Origin: Rallus limicola
Lineage: Eukaryota; Chordata; Aves; Gruiformes; Rallidae
Direction of reading: 5' to 3'
NCBI GenBank assembly: GCA_022605955.1
Contig: JAKCOZ010000015.1
Coordinates: 4,283,287 to 4,347,286, forward strand
Length of the DNA: 64,000 nt
The notes beneath the pieces were generated by a model that was not told the DNA's origin, did no database searches, and saw only the letters and a list, made by a program, of their open reading frames with translations. Below, in pieces: positions 1 to 13,000 of the stretch; the stretch's first letter is position 1, and every line of letters begins with the position of its first letter. Both the position numbers and the translations under genes were made by a program.

Positions 1-1008
1 TGAGCTTTATCTCCTTATAGTGTTTTGAACCTATTGATAAAAATATTTGTCTTTGTGGGTCCCATGCTCACAGCCAAAGACTTCTTCTGACTTCTCAATA
101 AAGCCAGGTATAACTTTACCCACAGGGTCCAGGGCTGTACTTCTTCATTTCACCTTTACAATGATACTGGCAACTAGTGATGCTTCTAGCTGCTGCGCAG
201 CACCATGACATCTCACTGCAGCATGAAAAGCCAAAAAGAAAGCTTCAGTGCTGCAAGGCAGCTGTGACTGCAAAGATGCCAAATTTTCCACCCAACGTAA
301 TAGTAGACCCCTTCCCTGTTCCCTTCCATGGAAGCATGACTCAGTACTCCCAGGTCAACAGTCTCTCCCGTGTCCTGTCTGCACCTGGAAGATGAAGCAA
401 AGTTACCTTTTGGCTGCCCACCCTACCTGCTCTTCAGGTCTCACAGTTAAAGGAAGATATGTTCTCTTTTTCTTGCCTCCCATATGGTGTTCCTTGTTCT
501 ATCTCTCCTATCAGCCCAATTGCTGGTATCTTGCCATTGTTTTTCCCTGCCTCTCTTTTTTCCCTGTTTTGGCTACTGTTTCCTGCAGCTGCTACCTGCT
601 CTCCCTTCTTTAATAAGATAAAAGTGTGTAAGCTAGCTAGAAAAGAAGACTTAGCCAGCTTCCAAGAGCCGTATGTCAGAGAAGCTCTCTTAGCTGTGAC
701 AGGAGTGCTGGAAAGCAAGTAAGGGAAGGTTTGCTCAAAGGAGATGTGCATTAGAAAGGATCAGTTTACAGCTGGTGCTTCCAAGCTGTATCACTAGTGA
801 GGACATCATATGTACTGCATTTATGAACTTCAGAAACTGTTAATTTATTAGACCCCTTCCTACATGTGCTGTACTACAAACTGTACAGGACAGGTTGCAC
901 CAACTAATCAAACATGCTGTGTATCAGCAGGCTAGTTTGGGTGCCAAAAGGCTGTTGATTGGAACTTTTCTTTTGGAAGACCTGTGGCCTGATTTTTCCT
1001 TCTTTCAG
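1..1008 (+). other. DOCK3: End of the DOCK3 intron before w1
   Basis: This is intronic sequence that starts outside the window and ends at the pyrimidine-rich acceptor TTCTTTCAG at 1000-1008. I see no exon, recognisable transposon or RNA gene in it. Short open frames at 177-751 have no recognisable content. Confidence 0.75.
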
Positions 1009-1136
1009 AGTCCCGGCGCATCCTACTACCTGTAGTTCTTCACCACATTCACCTTCACCTACGGCAGCAGAAGGAGCTGCTTATTTGTTCTGGGATCCTC
1101 AGTAGTATCTTCTCCATAATCAAGACCAGCTCTTTG
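1009..1136 (+). CDS. DOCK3: DOCK3 exon w1 (ARM-like region)
   Basis: The exon enters at codon position 2 (xAG, then TCC) and encodes [20 protein letters not shown] and onward to IIKTSSL, window residues 1-42. This is a helical stretch before DHR-2 that is strongly conserved in DOCK3. The donor is GTAATC. The following intron (1137-2104) holds an ATTT repeat and the minus-strand exon-like segments reported separately. Confidence 0.95.
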
Positions 1137-4100
1137 GTAATCTGCTGCTCATTTATTTATTTATTTATTTGATTGCACCACTGATTTGGTAAAATGAAGA
1201 GTAGTTTTTATAGGTTAACAGGGGGTTTTCAAAGATCCTTTTAAAAAAAAAAAAATCTGCCAACTTTCTGTCAGCAGGAGAGCATCTGAAATGAGAGTGG
1301 TCTGCATTTCTGTGTGTGACTCAGAGCATTCTGATTACACAGTGTTCTTGCTGTTAGGAGGAGGGGGAAGCATACACATTTCCCAGGTTTGACACTGTTT
1401 AATTTTCCTCATCCAAGCCCAGAACATAGATGTCAATGGAGTTCAGAAGCTGTACACAGCTTTAGGACTCGCAGTTCTGCAAGAGACAGTAACTAGCACT
1501 TTGTGATTCATGTTAAGAGAATACTCTAAAATTATCCAATCAGTGAAATCACACTTACTCCTGGCAATTGCTGCTGAGTTTAAAGACCCAGCTTTGACGA
1601 TCGTAATACCCTGATCTCGAATGGTAACTGGATCGTTCAAAGCCATGCTCACAAACAGAGGGTGGTGAAGTCTCTCCACCTGACTCTAGAGGAGGAAGCT
1701 CAGCATGCTAAATATATGTCATACCAGTGAGTATTTCCAATTACAAGTTATGGCTTTGTGTGAAAGGAATGAGATGAAAGGGATCGTGGTAATAAGCTAA
1801 AATAATGCTGCCATAAAATAAAGGTTCCTGAACATAATTTGATCCCATTGTGTTCTAGAGTGTATGCAGACCTTTGATTATAGATTTACCTTTATGCCTG
1901 CGACCTTGAATGTTTCCATCAGAGACTGAGGAGGTAACACAACAGTATCTGGTACCACTGATGGATTTGAATGTACTTCTCTGAACTGTCATTATGGAGC
2001 GCTCTAGCAAACGAGTATTTGTGGTATGGCTGACTCAGCAGAACTGTCTTTGCCAGTTCCATTCTCCAGTTTCTAACTGTCTGTTTGCTCACCACTTACT
2101 GTAGGAGGGAGATGTCGTGGAGGAGGTTGAGATGATGGTGGAGAGCCTCCTGGATGTGCTTTTACAAACTCTGCTTACAATCATGAGTAAATCGCAGTCT
2201 CAGGAGGCGGTAAGAGGGCAGCGTTGCCCGCAGTGCACAGCAGAAATCACTGTTAGTAACTAACAATCAGTTTCTATTTCCTGCTTCTCTAACCTTTGGT
2301 TCAGTCCCTCACCACCACCAGCACCTCATTATCATCTCTGCTGCATGAACGCCCAAGGCTTTGTCTCTTTCCCTTAATAAGCCACAAATCCCTTCCTCCC
2401 TCTGTGCAGCAGTGAGGTCTGCAGGAAGCAGTGGAGCTCAGGAAGCTTTTGTGGGTTTCCCAGTTATTTTCTTGTTTGTTTTTCCAGCTGCAATTGAGAG
2501 TTACTGGTTAGAGCTTCAGGCATACACTAGCTGGGCAGCTGCCTAGGGCTCCACCCCAAAATAGGGGTCACTAAGGGTTGTGTGGGTATCAGTCTCTGAT
2601 TCCAAAGACTGCTCAATGGGCAAGTCCCTTCACTTAACAGCCCAGAGAGTTTATTGGAGAGCTTCTGTCCAGCTTCACTGATTATTTCATGCAGATGAAC
2701 ACAAAATACTGAAAAAGAACTTAACAGATCCTAAGTTGAGCGAGTTGTTGAGCTTGGTGGGAGAAGAAGGAAAAGCCACCACTCTGTCCCCAGTGCGAGC
2801 ATAAGCCATGGGGAAGACATTTTTCCTTTGAACATGCAATGGAAGAGGAGAAATAGAACAGAATTCTATTGTTCAGCTTTCTTCTTTTCTGAAGTTGTTG
2901 CCCTTTTCTATCCAAGCTTATTTCAGTCCCCAACACAGCTTTTGCACAATGTATGATGTTAAGCTGTTCTTCAGAACTTGCTTTTTTTCCAGATGGCTGA
3001 ATCCCCAGCTGTATTGTTGGGGGCACATGTACACCAAGGTACACTCCACACAAGAGGGGACATTCCATTGTTCTTTGTTAGCTCACATAAAGCAACAAAC
3101 AGTAGAATCCTAATAAAGAACAAGGCTTTTAGCAGCTTTCAGACACATTCTTTGCTACGAAACAAGAAAGGCGCTACCTTGCAGATGTCCAGTTACATCT
3201 CCATTTCCTTTGACTCCTACCATTTGACTTCCTGTGACCTATCACAGGCCACCTCACACCTAAGCACACACCTTTTTTTTCCTGTTTCCAAAATTTATCA
3301 GAACAACCGGTGTCAAAGCTTCTGGGAAGATGCTGGAGCCAATTAGAAAATAAAAAATTAAAATTGAATGAACAGTCAGGGGTGTAAAATCCCCTTGTAT
3401 TTGTTCCTGAACTTATATTTCACAGCACAGTGATATGTGGCATCTCACTACATACTGCTTAGGAAGTAGTGCATGTGTTTTTCCAAGTTAATCACTCATC
3501 ACAGAAAAAAGTAATGTTGTGGAAGGGACTGGCAGACAAAAGACACACTCCTTACGTTCTTGGAACTGCTTGGCTTGGTATCTTGGACAGATTGCTTAAC
3601 TTCTCTGTGCTTTGCTTTCAGATGTGTAAAATGGGGGAGCTCATCTTTGGAAAACACTTTGGGATACTGTGGTAACTGGTTAGGGCGCATCTGCTCTGCA
3701 GGCCAGCAATGTAATTGTAGCTCAGTTGGCTTTCCCAAACTACACTCAGAATACTTTGTTGGAATGCAGTTCATCCTGTAGCTGTGACAGCACGTACCTT
3801 GGTGGCCGCTAACAAGCCAAGTATTTACAAGATTCCAGACACCTTCTGTAGCCCACACCGATCCCATGCTGCCATCACTATTCTAAGCCCCAGTTAGTTC
3901 AAATAATTCCTGGTATGTCTGCCTGAGCTGCAGCCACACCTTTGATAGTCTGTGGAGTACCAAAAGAGGTGATTGTCAACAACTGCATGCGTGGAGGGCA
4001 ACTTGTTAATGTCTGCATTAATCATTTGAAATTATTTTGTTTGGACTACCAGAAGGGTCAAAAGACCTTTAAAAGTGGCAGCTGTGGAGGAGCCTCCAAG

Positions 4101-7100
4101 AGGTGTATTCCTATATATCACCAGTAATGCAGGAACTGTTAACATGCAGTATTTTTAATCTCTGTGCATGTCAGCTTTCCTCTCATAGGCATTGGGGCCA
4201 TTTCAGACCCCTCCCTCTATACCTTACCCCAGGTTGAGTTTTCTGTTTAGGAAATTTCAGGTTGTCTGAATGAAATAGTTTCTCATTTGGTCAACAGGGA
4301 GAGTATGTCTCCTGCCTGTTATCTTTGCTTCGTCAGATGTCAGACACTCATTTCCAGCACTTACTGGACAACTTCCAAAGCAAGGATGAACTAAAGGTAC
4401 ACCAGAACATTGTGTTTGCAGGATGATTCACTCCAAATGAGAGAACAGAGGGGAATCCCTCCAGCTTTACTGGCTCAGCTCATCGCTCCCATTCACTGGC
4501 ACTCCATTCACAGACCTTCATATTAATAGGTGTTGTGACCACAGGGCACTGAATTATCTTCGTAAGAGCAAATAAAGTCTACAGATAGATGATGTTAGAC
4601 AGAAAGGGATATCATCATTGTATCATATAGAACACAGTCAAGAGGAACAGGGCTTTTCATTGCCATGAATGTAAAGTCAGTTGTTGTATAGCGTTTTACT
4701 AGATGTTGGATGCGTGGGGCGTGCTTACACAGTGTTGATTTTATGCCAAAAGAGAATTTCAAGCCTTTTTTCAGATACAGATGTCTCTAGCAGATAAAAT
4801 CTTTTCTGGGAAAGCAGTAACCTTACTAGTCCACTTGCTGCATGCTTCCCAAATTTGTGAACGTTAATGGAAATTCTGGCAGTCCATGAACAGCAGAAGG
4901 TGTTGGTGAGGTGCACTGACCTCTCTGGGGGCTCCTTCACCACTGGCAGCTCAAAATGGCAGAAACCAACTTTTCATCTTGACTCTACAGGCAAGAGGAG
5001 TATTTCTCACAACAGACCATTTCAAAGGCAGAATCACTTTGTAAAGACAAGGTTGTCTATAAAATGCTTCAGATTAGCATGACATTCAAAATATGGACAA
5101 TAAGAAGAATGGAACATGTCTTAAATGAGATGAAGAAACAGTGAGAAAACCTTTCTGAACAGGTGTTCAGCTTCTAAATGGGCATACAGAGAGGCTAAAT
5201 AAATTGAGGAGTTAAATTTATGATGATAGAATTCTTACCTTTAGATTGCAGAGTCCAATGTTGATTGTTATTGGAGATTACTACTTTTCAGCTAACTTAA
5301 CTGCTCTTAACAAAATTACTTGGTAAATTAATTTGTAGAGATTTATAACAGATATTTTAAAAAGCTATTTAAACTATAGTTCTTATGTCAGGCTAGTGAA
5401 AAGGTTTATCATAGAAATTAAATTTGTCTTTAAACCCACAGGGAAAAAACACTGTCATATCTCTGGTAATTGAAGGATACATTCAGGAGTTCACAGAGGC
5501 TCAAGATTTTTACACACAGAGGCTGAAGATTTTTACACACAACTGTTTCCAACCAGCATATGACCTAATGTTTTACTTTTTTCCTTTCAAATATTGCTTT
5601 AATACTTCCAGTACTTTTTCTTGGATGAAAGGCATTGTGTTTACTTTGCACTGTTACATCTGGGCAAAAATGAGGCCAAAATTCAAGGAGCTTCTGATGC
5701 TTTACTCTTAAGACATTAATCTTCTCGCACATACTCCCCCCAAATTAAGGCATAATGATTAGATGGTTCTGAAGAAACCTCACACTGCTGCTTTCTATGC
5801 TCTCTTGACTTTGTGTAGAAAAAAGGCAAACCAACAGAATCACAGTCTGCAAGGCCAAAGGCATGTGTGTTTTATCTGTGAGGCTGTAGGCACAGAGGTG
5901 CAAGTACACAACAAAACCAAAATGTCTTTGTGTCTGGGGAATTTTTTGGAAAGCAAATAACTCAGCTGAATGTGTTGGAGAGATCTCTGCTGCATGTTGC
6001 CAGAAAAGGGGTTTTCTGTTACTATTTTAAAAAGTTTTATTGGGTTTGAGCGTGTGAGGTTTTATCAAATGTGTGACACAAGTACAAAGAAATTTGGATA
6101 TGGTCTTTAATTAAATGCCTAAATAAACTGCAGGTTGACACAGCAACTCTAGCTGACAGGAGCAGGCATGTACTATTGTGCACAGAAGGAAGTGTTTGTC
6201 TCACTGTAGAAGTTAAGGTTTAAAAGGCAGGTGCAACTTTATAAGCACGAGCTGCAAACAGAGTTAACAGAGCCATATCCCAATGCACAGCGCTGCTGTG
6301 CTTCAGGGGAACGGCCTAGGGACACAAAGCTCACGGGGAGCACACTTGGCTTACCTGTCTGCCTTGTAATCAAGGAAATGGGTTTGTCTGGAGCAGCTGA
6401 CAATTGCTAAATCTGTTTCCCTGTGTGACAGGAGTTCCTCCTGAAGATTTTCTGTGTGTTTCGGAACCTGATGAAAATGAGTGTCTTTCCTCGAGACTGG
6501 ATGGTGATGAGGTTGCTCACCAGCAAGTAAGTAGAGAAGCAGGTCTAAGCTATTTGCATTCTGCATCAGAGGTATATTCTCCCCAGCAGGACAGTTAAAA
6601 CTTGTGATGCAGTGTGTTTCATCAGACTGAGACATGCTGATCAGCACAGGGAATGAGGAGTGCTCATCCTCATGCTGCAGTTATTTTAACCACTCTGGAC
6701 CAAACTGGGGTTTCTCTATTCATTCTGTTTGTTAAAACTCCACCACTGTGCACAGGGATCAGAGAGTTGGAAGTTTAAACCCAATGCTGAGGTAGCTGCA
6801 TTGAGGGTAAGAGTGGCACAGCACCTACCAGAACACGTGGCAAGGAACAGCCACGCTGTATTAGCAGGCAGGCCTCTCAACAGCCTGGCTCAGTATGTTA
6901 CCACATGAAAGGTCTGTCTCTTCCCATCAGCATCATTCCTTAACCCGCCTAGCAGGAGGGCTCAGTTGTTTTGGAAAAGGAGAAGCAATCACACCACATG
7001 CATTACATAGAGCTTTTTCTCAATTAAACTGTCACCTGCAATTTAAGGCTTAATTTTGCCTAGTTTTCTAGCTTCTGATGGGGTTAAGTCAGATGCTGTT

Positions 7101-10068
7101 TGGAATGATGCATGATGAACACACATTGGCTGGACTTACTGGTTTCTTGTTTCTTTACATAAACTAGCTCTGGAATTACTACTAACTGGCAACTGGAGGG
7201 GTTCCCATTATAACACAATGCCATGGAGTAGTTTTTTCTAAAGGCTGACTGCTCAGCAGAGCTGTATGCTCTGCAAGTTCACAGTGCTAGTGAGAAGTAA
7301 AAGAGGTGGACCTCAGAGTTTCACATGCAGAGTTGAAATGAAGTTCTGTAAGAAAAGTCCACATGAAGGAGTAGTTACCTGAGATGCTGCAGGTTACCTA
7401 GTTTCCTTTGGCACAATTTGGCTATAAACCTCATAGTTATGTTTAATAGGGTTGTTGGAAGTGAATCGGAGATGTGCTTGGGTTTTTTCATGCTATTATT
7501 GCTTTATCTACGTGTTATTTATTAATTCCTGAATTTTTATCACTTGCCTGGATTGCCTTGCACAAAGGTGTGTTTAGCCAAATACAAAAAACTCACCAGG
7601 GAACTCACAAATGCATTGAGCTGAAGCTTGTGCCAGATAAAGGACCACTGTATAGCCAAGACTGAAAATAGCTCAACCTCTCTGAGTTGCTATTCTCTGG
7701 GTAGGAGAAAGATTCTGCTTAAAATAGGAAAAAGATTTGTGTATCCTAGTGTTTCAGTGAAAGTAATATGGCTCAGCCATAAAAAACAGGCAGGATTTTA
7801 AACACTAACATGTAATTTCTAAAAATCACAGTGATGAAAATTCTTAATCTTGTGTCACTTAGTACAGACTGTTCATTACAAGGGAGAGTCGCCTGCGAGT
7901 CTTGCAGTGACGACATGAAGAATGCATGTCTCTGTAGGTACAGTAACATCAGCAGCACAAACCACCCCAGACTTCAATGTGGTTTTCTTCTCTCTTTTTT
8001 TCCCTTTCTTTTTGACTGCAGTATCATAGTTACAACCGTTCAGTACCTGTCTTCTGCACTGCACAAGAACTTCACGGAGACGGACTTTGATTTCAAAGTA
8101 AGAATTGATACTGAGAAAATGTTATCTCATCTTTCTAAACAGCCAGTAACGAAGGAACAAGAGCTGTTGGTTGTATTTGCAGCATCTATCTGGGTATCTG
8201 TGAGGAAGATGACCTAACTGCTAAAAGACAGGCAATAGAATCTGCTGTGGAACTGAGAGGAAGTAGAGCAGATACACTGTGAGATTGAATCCAGAAAATT
8301 GAGCCCCTCCTAAAGGAAACGAATAAGCAGCGGGGCTAAGGAAGTCTGCTGTCCTGCAGAGTCATGGCTAATGAAATGCCAGCAGCTCAGGTGATGCTCT
8401 TCCTGAAGCTGGGGCAGTGGTGATTCCTCATCTCCCACTCCCAGAGACTCTCTTGCTGGGTGTTGACTTAAAACCTGGATAAAAATGGTATCTCAGGGTG
8501 TGTTTTCCCAGAGCCTGATGTGGTTGAGAATGGGCAACAAGTTCAGTTTTGGCACAGAAAAGCTGCCAGACATGTACCTAAGCACATGTGTGCACGGCAG
8601 GATGACATAAACCTCCTTTCTGTGGGTAAACCAACTCAATTATAGAGCTCTCAATCATGATACAATGCAATCTCTGGGGATTTGTGATAGAGAAAAATCT
8701 GTTTAGCCTGCAGGAAAACCAATTTAAAACTTGGCTGAAGCCACCAAGTTTATTCATTTTTGAACACTGGTGCTGAGAGGAAAGCCCAGTGGCACTACCT
8801 TCTTGGGGTTTTAATTTTAGTTTCTACCAGGTTTTAAATAACCCCCTGGTATCCTTAAAAGTTTAGTGTCTCAATAGTTAAGATACCAACTGATTTTGTT
8901 ATGTCTTGATTACAGAAAGGAATGGTCTCATACTACATACAAAGGAGCATATGTCTTCCTGCACTTATTTAAAGCTTACTCCTTGGAGTGTAATGTTATG
9001 AAACTTCCTTCTTGTGTAACAGGTGTGGAACTCTTACTTCAGCCTGGCAGTTTTGTTTATAAACCAGCCAAGTCTCCAGCTAGAAAATGCCACACCAGCC
9101 AAGAGGAAGAAGATTCTGGATAAGTAAGAACACATTTTGTTGAGTTCCCAACCTTTTCTACCACAAGTCCCTGTGATTTATTACAAACTGGTGATGTGGA
9201 AATGCTTGGGGAATAAAGAAGTAGACCTCCTTGTACAGTGTTCAGTGATTAGTCAAGTTGTTGGATATTCTTGTGTTGACTTATATGTGAATTTAGTATT
9301 TTTTTAACATCACTGCCTAGCCAGATTTTGTTCCATGAGGCAGTTGTCTTGTCTTCTCTCTCTCAGATACGGCGATATGAGAGTGATGATGGCATACGAG
9401 CTCTTCAGCATGTGGCAGAACCTGGGTATGTTGTCTCCTCCTCTGTCCTACCAACCCAAGCCAAATAAACCCCTGATTTCTGATGGAAAGTTCTGTAGCA
9501 GTAGAATACTTAGTTTCTCCTAAGAGTTGTAAAACCAGGAAGCACTTTTCCCCTCCCACCAAAAACTTCTGTAGTGTCTCATCAGACTTTATTTGAAACA
9601 GTCCATTGCTGTGAATTCCAATGTTTTCTTCTCAGATGTGACAGTGGCAGGTTTTGGTGGTTCTGACACATCAGGGAGAGTTTCTATGTGTTTGTGAACA
9701 TAAGATCAGCTTTTTCTAATGACTTCAGCTGAGCTGCAGTCAGTCACAGGGAGATACACCATTACTCTCCGACCTCTGCCTGATCCATGGCTGTGAAGCA
9801 GAAACATAACATTTTCCCAGCTATAACTAACTTCATTGAAAAGCCAGAGCTGTCCTGATTCAAAATTAAGAGTCATAGAATAACTCAGGTTGGAAAAGAT
9901 ATGTCTGATGATCCAGTCCAAATGTAAATCTAATACTGCCAAGTCTACCACTACACCACAGCTGTGCTTGTTTCATAACAACCCCCCAGCCCAGAAGGGG
10001 CATCCAGTAAAGCGTCTGTTTTGGTGTCTTCAGGTATCCAGTATGCATGACAAGGCCAATGCTGCTAC

Positions 10069-10099
<31 letters not shown>

Positions 10100-13000
10100 A
10101 ATTAAAAGCCAGAACCCTCAACCCAGACCCCACAAAAGCCCTGTCTGCAATGACACAATGTTTGTGATAAAATTTCAACTTCTGCACTTCATTTGACCTT
10201 ATCCTTTAAATCTTAATTAAGAAATCAGGCATGTAACTGAATGGGGGAAAAGCATATCTTGCCACAGTTCTCAAAAGGTAAATGGAGATTTCTCATGTGG
10301 GACTCACACTTTCAGAAGTGTGCTGAGGCAGCCTGGCCTAAGCATGTGTGTGGAGGATAGAAGAGTCTCCAGTATAACAGATACCAAATATCCAGAGAAC
10401 GATGCTAGACAAATTCATGTAAGAAGTGAGAAGCCAGTTTTAGATATGCAGATACAGAGTTATCCCCAACTGCTGTTCCAAATATGGCTGTTCTCATTTA
10501 TTCCCTGTGACTGCACAGCAAGCATGCCACAAAAGAGATTGTTTGCAAAACGCCTTAGGTTTCTGTTGCTGAGCAGCAGTGTGGTCCTAAGTCAAGGTCA
10601 GTTACGAAATAGTGACCTTCATAGCACTGAGGATGAAGAGCTCTGTAGTTCTTTAAAATCTGTGTTCCATTAAATGCCATTGTTCTCACCAAGATCAAAA
10701 TCTTTTTCTTTATAAATTAGAAATATGTGTGCTCTCTTTCTCCCCAGCTAGTATGTTGTACTTTGGTTATTTTTGACAGTTTCAATTCCTTTGCAAGTAA
10801 AATGCACTGACAATTTTTGCTGAGGGCTTTCATAGTGAAATCTAAAATGCTCCCAGAGACTTTGCAAGGAATGCTGTAAAGCAAATACTGTTTTTATCAG
10901 CCCTTTCAGGAAAAGAATGTATTTGCTTTTCTAACGCTCCTGTGTACTACTTTGGATATGTCATTATTGCCAGGGTTCCCTGTTTTTCAGTGACAGGTAA
11001 CAAAGACTTTTATTTAATACATTTGCTTTGTGTTGTTACAGGTGAGCATAAGATTCACTTCATTCCGGGGATGATTGGCCCCTTTCTTGGTGTTACACTT
11101 GTCCCACAACCAGAAGTGCGGAATATCATGATCCCTATCTTCCATGACATGATGGACTGGGAACAGCGAAAGAACGGCAACTTCAAACAGGTGAAGCTGC
11201 TTCCCAAGCATCTGCAGTGTTCCTTCTCTTGCTCTGTCTTTCTGTAATGTCTGGCTGGAAGCAAGGAGTTTGTGTCCATGGATCTGTTTATGACTGTAAG
11301 GAAAATGTTGTCCTGTGATTATGTAAAATCAGAAATTTTGAGGCATAATTCACAAAGCTATTAGTAGGCACCTGAGATGATTTAAACGGTGCCCTGTTTA
11401 ATTAATGAACATAGAGAAGAGGGACGATGTGCTCATCGCATCAGAGGTGAGGAAGAGAAAAGAACTTTCAAAGTGCTGGGCTCTCACCGCTCCCTTTCAT
11501 CCCACTGAGATCATCAGTCACACAGTAAATAGGTCAGACTGAAAACCAAAAAAGGGAGACGTGAAATGTTAGCCAGTATTTGTGACAACAGTGGTCTCTG
11601 CTTCTCCAGCTTCAATTTCCAGCCAGAAAGTGATATTGTATAATTAAATAAGGTTACCATGCTTTCAAGCAGACTTGGTGACTGTCTGTTCTTTAAGATG
11701 CTGTAGCATCTCCCATGGAATGGTGTTAGGCCCTAGAATGGTTTGGTAGCTTCCACCTGCTGTGAGCTCTGATTGAAGAGCAGGCAGTGCAGCCCATCCA
11801 TGGCCAGAGAAGGGGTTAAATTTTCTGCTGCAAAGCAGATCCCTGGAGTGCAGGGTCTTAATGAAGGCTTGCTTTGGACCTGATCCTTAGGTGTCATTGT
11901 GGCTGGGACAATGCTGGGGGCAGGTATTTGCAGATAAGTGCTCTGGAGTACTGAATCCTTTTAGCTAAATTACTATAATTCATGTGATTATTTATTTCCC
12001 ACAAACTCATTAAAACGCCAGATCTAATCTGTCGTTACAGGAGAATAACAGACATTTTCCATAACCTGACCTATTAAAGGCTGGATGGAAAAGAATTACC
12101 AGGAGCTGATGTTTTTCTCCCTCTTCAACTCCCTTGACTGTTACTATTATTATTCTAATTATTACTATTATTATTATTACAGTAGCATTTGATCACAGTC
12201 CTCTTTTTGCTGTTTTAGCATAACAATAGAACAGTCCCTGCTCTGGCATTTAAAGTTCTAAGCACATACAGTCATCTTGGAGTTTCTGGACCTGTTTATA
12301 CTTTCTGCATCAAGATGAACTCTTCATAATCTTCATTTAATTTTTATATTCATTAATGTATTCTAAACAGGGCCTCCAAGAATACTTCTTAAATGGACTG
12401 TGGAGCAAATCCCACACTGTTTTATGAAGCATATGTCATAGTTTTCTAAGACTAAAGACAGAATTATCTGTATTAGTGAGAATGAAATAAACAGTTAAAG
12501 AGCACAAGGCAGATTTATTAACTGAAACCAGGAAGTTCCTTGTTGCCCAGACAGCTGGACAGATGCATTACTGATTTCTGTCAAGTCATGGCAGATCACA
12601 AGCCAACTGAGGGTAGGATGTTTTCATTTTGAGCTTCTCTCTTGTCGAATACTAAATTGGTTGTCAGAAAATATAAAAATCCTGGAAATTAATTTTCAAG
12701 GCCTGTTTTATATTCTTCAGTCGCCCGTGTTTTAACAACGTTGTTTTTCAGCAATACTGGGTAACAATGCAGTCTGATTCACAGACTAAATCAGGGCTCC
12801 CTTTAACGATTTCAGCAACAAGAACACCAGCTCCATTTGTGTGCCACTGGCTGATTTGGATTTGCTTTTCCTTCTCATCTTTGCTTCCTTTGTAATTTGG
12901 CAGCTGAAAAACAGAGAGAAGCTCAAACTGTGCTTGCTTCAAATAAAAACAAGTTGTATTTCTGCAAGCAGTTTCAACCTTTAGGAACCTCTGTCTTCAT

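Noticed and set aside
2210..2215. GTAAGA after GAGGCG as the donor of exon w2
   Set aside because: The family sequence [14 protein letters not shown] continues in frame beyond it; the phase-0 donor GTTAGT at 2252 fits the next exon.
2721..3346. Overlapping open frames on both strands near 2.7-3.3 kb
   Set aside because: No family resemblance, no splice-site support and they overlap each other; typical chance frames in intron sequence.
10072..10097. Poly(A) tract as the tail of a processed pseudogene
   Set aside because: No recognisable retrocopied coding sequence precedes it on the plus strand; only a minus-oriented CR1 fragment is there.
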